DNA of 64,000 nucleotides, taken from NCBI GenBank assembly GCA_964036195.1, contig OZ038450.1, positions 20,923,208 through 20,987,207 of the forward strand. Reading direction: 5' to 3'. The position numbers and the translations under genes were made by a program. Positions 48,101 through 60,100 of this stretch are shown piece after piece (position 1 is the first letter of the stretch; each line of letters begins with the position of its first letter). Origin of the DNA: Sphaerolaimus hirsutus (Eukaryota > Nematoda > Chromadorea > Monhysterida > Sphaerolaimidae). The notes below the pieces were generated by a model. It was not told the origin of the DNA, did not search any database, and saw nothing but the letters and a program-made list of their open reading frames with translations.

Positions 48101-51100
48101 GTATTTATAATATCATTGTTGTTGGAGTGCTAAATCTGAAGCCAGAAAACGCTGATATACTTTTTTTGCAACATGCCCTTAAGCAATTAGGTTAGGATGA
48201 ACTGTAATATCTACCAATTGTTATTTGTCTGATACACTTCGATTCATCATGTTTTTCTTCTATTTTCTACCATTGAGTGATGTAAAGCTTGTTAAAATCA
48301 CTCGCACCATTCAAATTTCAGTAAAGAGATGATTAAACATGTGTGCAACCACATGAAAATACAATATGCCACTTGAAATATGCATTGCTATACCAAAAGC
48401 ATATCGCAATATCGAATATCGAAATATCGAATATCAAATATCGACCATTTTTCAATATCGAATATCGAATATCGATATCGAGGTTCCATATCGTATCGAT
48501 ATCGAATATCGAGTTTCAGAAAAAAATATCGAATATCGAAAAGTCATATCGTTTGAACCCTATATGTAGCTAAAATTTTAGGGGGGCGGAGCCCCCCCCC
48601 CTCGCCGGCCTTCGTAAACAAGGAGCCCCCCCCCGCTCAAAAATCCTGGATACGTCCCTAATTATTTCTGAAATCGACAAAATACACACTGAGCAAACCA
48701 CCGCTTAGAAAAAAGCCCCAAGCGCGCCATTGCTATTTTAAGCACCCAAATTCACAGCAACAGCAAGAAACGGTACCACAACAAAGGATTACAAATTAAT
48801 GCAAATCATAAAACAAGACCTACTTCTCGTTGCTCTCCTTTTCTCTCAACTGCGCTTCCTGCAAATCGGTTTGAACCTGGCCCAGTTCCAATTTCAATCC
48901 ATCAACCATCTCTTTACTTTGCCTCAGCTCGTTCTCGAACTTGTGCTTTTGCTTTTCGCACTGCGCCAAAGCTTTCTGGCTCTCTGCCAATTCCGCCTGC
49001 ATTGTGCTCGTTTGCTGGGAGGAGTTCTGCAATTTTGACACGGTAGACTCCTCTTCAGCGAGACGCTGCTTTAGACTGTTCACTGTGTCCTCGAGTTGTT
49101 GGTGTTCTTTCTGAAATGTGAGAGGGATATCAAAAAGTGATGTTCATGTTGAAAAACTCGGTAAATAGATGCATTTTTGAACTTTTTCAGTAGGCGAATA
49201 AGATGTAAATTGTGAGCTGATAAGAAAATTAACAGCCAAAGAAAAGATAGTTTGTAGAAACTTTCACATCATTATTTGCCTGCACACGTATTTACATAGA
49301 CATATTTACGCGAAAATAGCAACACAAAATTATGAGTAAACAAATAACCTATTCAGTACAGACTTCAGTACTTCCCTTTACCTAACTAGACATCAGCGTG
49401 AAGTACAAACATATATTTTCAATGAATTTGTTATGTGTTTTATGCGCATGCCAGCCCAGGAATTATTCAAGAGGTGTAGTTTTTCAAATGGAAGTTACAT
49501 TTAAAACAGTAGCAGAAAATTCAACATATGAAAACCCACCTCATACTGCGCCCTCAAATCAGCCATCTGCTGTTTCATTTTGCTTTTACTCTCCTTGTAC
49601 TTATCATGGGCCACCCTGTGCCCTTCCAATTCAGCATTCAATTTCTCAATCTCCCCATCCCTACTATCCAATTCATTTCTCAAAAGTTTCATGTCCTCTT
49701 CGAACGTTTCCAATCTTTTTTCCGACTCGTTTCTACCCGATGCGTTCATTTCGAGTTGTTTTTCAGCGGCCGTCAACTCACTGGTTAGCTTTTCCATGCG
49801 AGTTCGCAATTCAGTTTCATTTTTGGTGAAAATTGACGCGTTTCGGTGGGCTTCGTGGGCGTAGGTCTCGATCTCTTCTTGTAGATTTTGAATTGTGGCG
49901 GACTTGTCATTTAGTTCCTCGGTCATGTTCTTGACAGTGTCTGAATGTGTCGGGGGATATGGGTTACCAGGGGTCTCGAATGGGGGGGGGGGGGGTTGGA
50001 GGTGGTTACCCCCCCCCCAAACCGCCCAGCTATATATTTATCCCGGAGGCCGCTCAGCTATCTATCTATCCCGGAGGCAAAATTTTTGGCTACTACCCCC
50101 CCCCCCCCAAACTCGCCCAGCTATCTACCTATCTGGAGCGATTTTTGCGAAACTATACCCCAATTTTCGCTCAAAATCGCTATTTTTCATACCTTTTTAT
50201 AGATTTTCACTTCCAAAATCATGGTTCTGGTTCCTATTAGTTTATTTTCAGCTATATTTAGTAATATATGCTCTTGTATACCCATTTTGAGCCACTTTAC
50301 ACGTACTTTTAGCTATTTTTCTCCCTTTTCTTCCTTCTTTGCCCCGAAAAAGCCTATATATCGAACCACCACAACCCCCCCAGAAATTTTTTCAGCTATC
50401 TATCCCTCCAGAGGAGCGATTTGCTATCTATCCAACCACTCGGAGGGTCAAAATTCAAGATACCCCTGTGGGTTACAAAATGCTTTCATTTAGGTACATT
50501 GAATGGATCTACATATACTCGGAGAATGGCAAAGTATGCGCAGAATCTTAATTTAATGAATAAAATCTAGCTTGTATGAATTTTGTGATTAATTATTTCA
50601 TAGTAAAACAAAATATAATGATTAAAAAACTGTATACTTTTTGGTTCATTATTCAGATGGGTTATGGTAGGTTTCCATACTTATGTGTGATGTCTAGGGT
50701 GTCAACTTTCCATTTTCCGTTTCCGCAGGCAAATTTTTTTCCGTTTCCGTTTTCCGGCTGCTAAATTTTTTTCCGTTTCCGTTTCCGTTTTTCCGGCTCA
50801 TTTTCCGTTTTCCGGTTTAAATTTCAATTTTTCCACCTTTTTTCCGTTTTCCGGCTCAATTGTCTGTTTTTCCAACTTTTTTTACATTTTCTGGCTCAAT
50901 TAATTATCTGTTTTCTGTTTCAGCCAAACTGGTAAACATGCATGCAGGTTCTCAATTATGTGAATTGCTTCTATTTCTAGCAAGATTTCTGCATTTTTTT
51001 TATTTCTGGATAAATTTCTACAATTTTTTTTTCCGTTTCCGGCAAAATTTCAGCAACTTGTTTCCGTTTCCGGCATAATTTCAGCAAATTTTTCCGTTTC

Positions 51101-54100
51101 CGTTTTCCGGCTTTTCATTTTTCCGTTTCCGTTTTCCGCCAAAAAAGTTTTTGTTGACACCCTAGGATGTCCGCCGAGTATACCTACACTAGTTTTCAAG
51201 TACAAAATTGAAAACTCATAAATCAACTTGGTACGTATTTCAGTTCTCCAGAATATGAGGTTACCGTAAACTACAGTTAATGTGGATATAAAATAACTCA
51301 CTCCGGAAAACTCAATGGCATTCAAATCGGATGTTTGAGTTTTCAAAATTTTGGTTGAAAACAGGTGTTCATTGTATTTATTTAATGCCATCGTTGATGC
51401 ATTCAGTGAACTGTGCACAACAATGCAATATTAATTATAATTTTTTTTGCTTGAAAAGGTGGGAAACAGGTGAGAAATAAATTAAGGTGAGCTTGAAAAA
51501 AACACAAAGCGTCATACAAATGAAACAATCATCGAGATCATGCACAGAAAAACCTAAATATTTCTTCAAGAAACACAAAAAAATCTTTCGAAGGACAAAC
51601 CTTCCAAACTGCGCATGTCCCTCTCCATGTTGTTGCATGTCTCCTCATTTTGGGATAATAAATCGTCCTTTGTTTCGATCTGCTCCCTCAAACTGTCAAT
51701 CTGCCTGTGACGATTAAGTTGTGTTTGGAAGCAGTATTCAAGCATGCATTTATTGAATAAATTGGTAAAAGATCCTATCTTTCTCGAAAATGGAATAAAT
51801 TGGTAATATTCGCATTTTTATTATTCAAATCCAAGGGACGGTTGTTTTCAATGCTAGTATACTCGGCAGACACGATACTCTACAAACAGATAGGAGTTAC
51901 ATATGTACCGTTTTTATCAAAGTCAAATATATATGTCAAACGGAAAACTTTAAGGACCGATTTTTCACAAAAGAATCAAGAAAATAATAGATTTGCCTGT
52001 ATGCCGGCCGTCGCTACTAATTTCAAGTAAATATGTCGCGTTTCCGGAGCCAGAAATATTCCTGTTTATCTTCAGCGGAACTTATTTCAGCCTGCGGCGA
52101 AACGTTTCGTATGTGGCCTTTAGATTCAGGAAATATTTCGTGGTTTCGTCTGAACGAGTTCTAGCGCGGCCGAATTTTCCATGACACATAACCATTTTTG
52201 TATTTCACCCGGGAACGAGTTGGACAGCGGCTAAAATTTATGACGTATCACACCGCGGGAGTGTTTCCTCGGGAAAAATGTACGGCATAAAGTAACCCGA
52301 GTATATGAAGAAAAAGCTGTAGCATTATAACACAAAACATTAAAAATCCTAGTGATTCTTCTACACAAAACTACATTGCAATAGTTTTTGATAAACACCT
52401 GAAGTACAAAGAAAAAAAAACCGTTCCGCCCGGAACGCCTACTTTTTTGGAACGCCTACTTTTGCCAACCACTATGCGGTCGTCAGGGGTCTCCAAGATT
52501 TTAGCCCTCGCGGGGGCTGGATAGATAGCAAATCGCTCCTCCGGAGGGATAGATAGCTGAAAATTTTTTTGGGGGGGCTGGGGGGGGGGCTCGCCGGGGC
52601 AAAATATATTGGCTTTTTCAATGCATAGAAGGAAGAAAAGGGAAAAAATCGCTAAAAACAGGTTAAAAGTAGCTAAAATAGGTTAAGAATAGGTATAAAA
52701 ACATGTGTAGAAGCGAAAGCCGCGATTTTGCAGGTGAAAAATTATGCAAATGTACGAAAATTAGCGATTTTGAGCGAAAATTGTGTCGAAATTTCTCAAA
52801 AATCGCTCCAGATAGGTAGCTGGCCGATTTGGGGGATAGATAGGCAAAAAATTTGCCCCTGGGATAGATAGATAGCTGAGCGGCCTCCGGGTAGATAGAT
52901 AGCTGGAGGATTTGGGGGGCAGACCCCCCCCCCCCCTAGAAGACCCCTGGCGCTCGTTGTCAAACCCTCCTCCATTTTAGACAACACACCTGGTCTGATC
53001 GATAATCTCATCCTTAGCTGTGTTGATTTCCAATTGCATTGCATTCAATTCGTCATCGCGTTCGGATATCAATGAGTTCAGGTGACTTTTATTGGATTCC
53101 AAGTCGGAGATGAGTGCATTTTGTTCATTGAGTTTTGACTCGAACTCGGCGATTTTGTCACCGGCAGAATGAGAGTCAGTGAGTTGTGCCTGCAGGGCCC
53201 TTACAGTATAGAATTGGCTTCACTAAATCCTTAAATAAATAAATCGACCAGAGGTCATCGATATTCCATAAACCCAGATGCCAGTCACGCACCCTGTAAA
53301 GTCAAGTGTCAAATGTCATACAAATTTGTCAATTTTCATGTAAAATATCAAAAGTTTTAAAGTTATAAAATATTTTTCTTTAGTTTAATTACATGACTTT
53401 TTTAACTTTACAGGGTGCGAGGAGACTGCCCCATGTGTCATTTTAAATAATAAAAGAGCCATAAACCTTCAACAAACTTCAAGCGAACTCTTTGCTTCAA
53501 TCAGCTTTGCGATCTCGCGCTGCATCTCTTCATAGTCTCCCTTGGCACTGTTTTGATTTTCGTCAATCTGATCGCGCAACTGTTGTACCTCAGCGCTTTT
53601 TGTGTCCAGAGCGGAGTGCAGATCATCGCATTTAGTTTCTAGATCTGGAAAGCGTTTTGTGGAGAATTAGATAAGGGTGGACAAAAAGGTGCCAAACGTT
53701 CTTCAAGACACCCGCGCTGTACTTTTTATACAAATGAAGTGGCTTTAAAGGTTGTCCGACATAACGACAGTGTGCCTCAGCGCATGTAAACCCCCAGCGC
53801 ATGTAAGTCTACTCTCAGCAGCGCATCCAAACCACCAGCGCATGTATGCACGGGGTGCACAGATGCGGTGCGTGTTTAGATGTGCTGCGAGTAGAGTTAC
53901 ATGCGATAAGGGCTTAGATCGCTGAGAGTTTGCGCCGACATAACCAACGTTTAAATTGTCCCTTTTCATCCTCCAAACTTCTCTCCAACGTGGCACACTT
54001 TTCTGTCAATTCCTTCACACTATGCGACCTCTGCACTACCAAATCCTCTGTAGCTGCTAATTTCTGCTGCAAATTATCAACTTCAGAAGATTTTTCCGCC

Positions 54101-57100
54101 AATGTCGCATTGATTTCCGCCACTTTCTGTTCCAAATTTTGCTTCAAAATGTCGACCTCACACTGTTTCTGTTTTTCCAGTTCGGAGCGGTAATCGTCTA
54201 ATTCAACACTTTTTGAGTTCATCAACTCATTCAATCTGTCGCTGGATTCTGTGGCGCTCGCGCGCAGACTTTCCACGGTCTGAAAGAGACAGAAAAAGTG
54301 ATATATTTCGCATTTTGACATTTTTATGAGTTGTGTACAATTACACGGGAAGTAGCGCCACAGCAGTAACCTCATTTCTCAGTCTTCTCGACGATCTTTT
54401 GCTATTTGGACCCCCAGCCACCCCGATTCAATAAATATTTTCTTACAGATCTAAACGCTTTACGCGTCCAACTACTCAGAAATATTTACAACGGGACCTC
54501 AGAAAAAATGAAAAATAAATAAATGAAACCTCTCAAATAAAAAATACCTTGTTCAAAGTGTCGTTGCCAGTTTCTAGCTCAGATATCCGTTCCACTGAAT
54601 TTTTCAGATCAGTTTGACAGGTTTCTAATTGACGACTCAAATCAGCATTGTTATCTGATGCTTTTTGTAATGATTCAGTCAACTCCCGCAATTTAGATTG
54701 GAACTGAGAAATTTCAGCATCTTTTGCTGTAATTTGCTGCTCCAGAGTTGCTTTTTCATGAGACACATCGCCCTCACGCTGTTTCTGAAGGCGGAAATTT
54801 ATGTCTTTGATTATAATTTTTGAAAATTTAATCTTAAATATTAGCATTAAATTTTTTCAATGTTTTGTGCACAATGCCGCAATTAAAAATCAACAAACCT
54901 CAGCATCAAGTTCACCTTTGATAGTAGCATTTTCTGATTTTAAGTCATCAACTGACTGCTTTGCTTCATTCAGCTCCAAAATGGTTTTATCTAATTCCAG
55001 TTGTCTTTCATCCAATTTTCTGCCGAGATCGCTGATTTTCGTCGAATCCGAATCAATTTTGGTAGTCAAACTGTCAATTTTGGTCTCCAATTCAGCTTGG
55101 CGCCGATTTTTTTCGTCAATCTCTGACTTGTGTTTCTCTTGGATGGAGTTAATCGACGTCTCCACTTGTAGTTTTTCCTGCGATTTTTTTGCAGTTTAAA
55201 AAAGGTAAATATTGAGAACAAAAAACAAATAAAGAAAAAGAAATCAACCGTTTTCAACTGCTCAATTTGTTCCAAATATTCATCATATTTTTGGTCACTT
55301 TTATACAACGCGGCAGCTTTTTGCATTTCCCGTTCCTCGATTGCCAAGTTATTTTGTTCCTCTTGCTCTTTTAGTTTTTGTTCAAAATCAGCTTCCTGTA
55401 TGTGGAAACATGTTTGCGCAAGATCATAACAGCACACACGCAAAACTCAATTAGGAAAATTACAATTGCAGTAAACTTTTTAGTGTAGGTTTTTTGCATA
55501 CATTATGCAGGATTGGCTTTGAAATAGCAAACTAGAAAGTTTAACCAGCATACAGATTAGTGATGTGAAAAGCGCCAGAACTTTGGCGCCAAGCGCCAAA
55601 AACGCCATGGCGCTTTTCCGACCCCTAGCGCCAAGCGCCAATGGCGCCAGAGCAAAATGGCGGCAAGCGCCAGAAGCGCCATGGCGCTTTTCCGACCCCT
55701 AGCGCCAAGCGCCAATGGCGCCAGAGCAAAATAGCGCCAAGCGCCGGAAGCGCCATGGCGCTTTTTGCTTTGGCGCTAGCGCCAGGCGCCAGCGCCATGG
55801 CGCTTTTACATCACTAATACACATACAATTTTGATCAATATTAAATCGGTTGGATTAATCTAAAAAAACGCATACCAATTTCTTTATGGCTTCCTTCTGC
55901 TGCTCATCCTTCTCTCTCAATTTTTGCTCAAACTCCTGGTGCAGCGAATCCCGTTTTTGTACCTCCTCAGCCTGTGTCAGTATAAAGTAACTTGATAAAA
56001 ATTGCCGTGATGTATTTGTTAGTCTCAGTCACTGTCGCAGATATAAAGAATATTGGTCGCACGACTGTTTACTAACACCATACAGCTCAAAATTGAGTAC
56101 TCATAAATCAGCTTTGAACGTATCTGAGTTATTCTGGACTGGGCATTAAAAAGCAAACTCAAAATTAAACTCAAATACGTTCAGTTAAACTGATTTATGA
56201 GTACTCAATTTTGAGAGTACTAGTTTTAGTAAACTGCGTGCGCAGCGACAAAGCACCACAGGCGTTCAACGGCAGGTGATCAGAACATACAATACTAATC
56301 CCGCATTTTTAATGATTCCCGTTACAGCCCGGTCAAAACGGCGCAACCACCCCACCTTCACCAATCCAACAGCTTGTATTTTTGTCTCGGACAGCTGCTC
56401 GAACAGGGATTTTCTCTCGGCCTCCAAAGACGCAATCTCGCCGTTCAGTTTTGCCATGGACTCTTCATTTTCAGACTGGGCTTTTGCATCTGCAAATAAA
56501 TAATGCGTACAAATGTATTTGAACTTAGAGAGCGAAACTTATGTCTCAGGGGGTACTTACTTATGACGTCATAACAACTTCATAAGTCCTCATAACGACC
56601 TCATAAGTCATACACGAAAAATGGAGCATGTTGTTATGAGGTTATTGGATATGTCCTTGAAACATAAGCTACAAAAGTCCGAATGCTCTTGCATTCTGGT
56701 CGCCTCATCATCACCCCACCACATTTCTTCGATTGCCTTAATTACAACAACAAAATATTCTCTTTATTATAATATTTTTAATTATTATTATTTACAATCA
56801 CAATTCAAAATTATTTTCTGATCCCCCCAAAAACCAAATCAACTCACACTGCTCCTCGACCTTCCTGCACCTATCTATAACCTTCTGCAGCTGGCTTTCC
56901 TTCTCCTCCATTTGTTCGTGCATCTGCTGCTTTGTCTCTGCGACGGCCATCATGCACCGCTCGTTCGCCTCATTCAGCTGGTTACGGTAGTCGGCCGAAA
57001 TGCGAGACTCGATTAGGGAGGTCATGGCTGAGTCGATCTGGGAGAGGTGGGGTTGGGATGGTAAATTGAATTGACTATGGATATTGAAATTATGCATTTA

Positions 57101-60100
57101 TAAGAACTAAAGGTTGATGTCTAGTAATTTAGTCCTGGCCCAAATCTATGCTCAAGTTTGCAGCCGTTTTTTGAAAACATTCATGAAAACCAGCTTTAAC
57201 TATGAAGTTTAATTTTTTTTGGTAAAAAAACTGGTCGTTAAAACTTAAATCTTCGCAATTCTTTTTTTACACCACTTAATAATGCATACTGCACATAATG
57301 CCCGACGCTGGCAGATGAAGTGTAAATGTGAATATACCGAGTGGAGCGCATTCTTTCGCATAATCCTACCATAATCAAATGAATAATATCTTGTGAAAAA
57401 TTTCGTAATTAATTACACCATGGCAAAAAAAAATATTATAATGAAAAAACTGTACAATTTTTGGTTAATTATTCAGATGGGTTACGGTAGATTTCAATAC
57501 AAAATGTAATGTCCGCCGAGTGTACCAATGTTAAAACATTAGGCAGACACGGACAAGAGAAAACAGAACGGCTGCGAGATTGAAATATTGATTTCTGCAC
57601 CATGCTTTGAATAAACTTAACAAATTCTATTCAAAATACGCTGCACACCTGTTCGTTCTCAAATTTGCCAAGCGCTTCCTGCAGTCGCTCATTTTCCCCT
57701 TGCAGCGCGACCATTTTTTCTTTGTTCGACTTTATGTTGTCCTTGCACTTTGCAAGAAGTTCCTCCAGCTTTTTAATTTTAGTTTCTGATTCAGTAGAAT
57801 TCAATTTCTGCGCAGGAAATCATGTAGACCGGATTTCGGGAAAAGGTCAGAAAACATGAAAAACCAAAAGCGATACTTTGAAAGCGAAACATCGAACATT
57901 TGCATACCTATTTATATAAATACAAACAAAAAATACAAAAATAAGTACCGTATTACCACGAAATACCCCCAGGGGATTTGTTATTTCGCCAGCAAATTTT
58001 CAGGGGGGTAATTCGAGGGGGGGTAATTCGAGGGGGGGCTTATTCGAGGTGGGTCTATTATTTCGGCAGAAATTTTGTGAAATACCACATACGTAGAAAA
58101 ATCAAACAATTACATGGACGTTTATGTGTTTATAACTGTATATACGCATAAACCCTGTCCTAACGTCACTCAGTCATTGGTTTCAACGTGTGTTCTGCAT
58201 CATACGGATCACAAACCGCAGTATTTGTAGTGCACATTCTTTTTACACTCAATGTGGGAGGGGGTACGATTTCCTCAGCCAATTTTAGGGGGGTGGTTAA
58301 TTCGAGGTAATACGTTAATATGTATGAATGAACAAAACATTTCAGCACAATGACTTACGATAACCACAAATAATATCGTTGGAAACCGTTGAAGACCATG
58401 TTACGATCTTTCACGGACTATTTTGCATATGCAAATGCATGAGTTCCCATACGCACTTACTTTTTCAAGTTGGGCCAAGTCCTCTTTCAACAACTGCTTA
58501 TCAGTGCGCAATTTTTCAATTCTACTCAGCGCCTTGTCTTGGGTTTGTGCCAAAACTGTCTGCAAGCAAAACAAACGATTCAGGAGAAAAATGAATGACA
58601 ACAACAATTTACCAGGCTAACCCTGCATTTTTCATTTTCCTTGATTAATTCATTATAGACCTTAGCCAAAGCTCTGTATTTGTCCCTGTAATTTGCAGCC
58701 CTGCCATGCAATCGATTCAACACCGTTTTGATCTGCTCCTGACTCTGACCTAAAATATTGTATGAAGTGAAAAAATATTGTAAAAATTCACAGCAAAAAC
58801 GATATCATTTTGCTAGTATCCAGTATGGCCCACACACAGTAGTGACCAGGCGTCTCCAGGATTTTGGCCCTCGCGGGGGCTGGATAGATAGCAAATCGCT
58901 CCTCCGGAGGGATAGATAGCTGAAAAATTTTCTGGGGGGGCTGGGGGGGGGCTTGGGGGGGGGGGCTGGCGGGGGCACAATATATAGGCTTTTTCAAGGT
59001 TAAGAAGGCAGAAAGAGGAAAAAATCGCTAAGAATCAATTAAAAGTAGCCAAAAGTAGGTATAAAATGGCTAAAAATAGGTATAAAACCATGTATATAGC
59101 CGGAAAGCACAATTTTGAAGGTGAAAAACTATAAAAAGGTGCGAAAATTGGTGATTTTGAGCGAAAATTGGGGCAAATTTTCTCAAAAACCACTCAAGAT
59201 AGATAGATAGCCGAGCGATTTGGGTGGGGGGGTCTTTGGGGGTAGTAGCCAAAAATTTTGCCTCGGGATAGATAGATAGCTGAGCGGCCTCCGGGATAGA
59301 TAGATAGCTGGCCGATTTGGGGGGGGGGGCAGCCCCCCCCCCCTAGGAGACCCCTGGTAGTGACATTTAATTTTGATGGTTTCGGTTAAAAGTGTGCCGC
59401 TTAAAATAAAATTTCATTTTTAGTTGACATTCAGTTGACACGAATTTGCGATGTCAACCGGTGTGTGGGCTCTACTCAGAATCCCTACTTTTGGGCTGCT
59501 TATAAATATTTTTATTTTAAAACCCAATTTTAAATTACAAAAAAAATAATTTTTTTAAAAAGCTGTGACTTGTGAAGACAATTTTAAAAAGTGAAAAAGT
59601 TGCATAATTTTGGAATAAGTTTTTATATATGCAAGAAAATGCAGTGAAGCATACTCACTAGTTAAGTGCACTCACATGCCAATTTGCAGATAAATAGTCG
59701 ATGCCGTTCCAGAGTTATAAGCATTTAAAAAATATTTCGCTTGTAGGTTCGCTTTTTTGGAAATATTTTTAAAATGCTTATAACTCTGGAACGACATGGA
59801 CGATTTATCTGCAAATTGGCATGTGAGTGCAGTAAACAAGTAAGTATACTTCACTGCATTTTCACGCAGATATGGGACTTGATTCCAACATCATGGAACT
59901 TTTTCACTTTTCGAATTGTCGGCACAAGTCGCAGTGTAAACGCAGAAACAACATTCAATCAATTTTCCCACCCCAAGACCTACCAGAAACGGACAGCCTG
60001 CTGCAGTGTCGGTGACCGTGCTGCGGGCATCCGAATCAGAATCGATCGGCTCCAGCGATCGGCGATTTTGCTGATCCATGCTTGAGAACAGCGTCATTCT

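Noticed and set aside
48343-48573. Ile/Tyr/Arg-rich frames in the GATATCGATATTC elements (also 60751-61160 and 61458-61743)
   Set aside because: Satellite translation, open in several frames on both strands.
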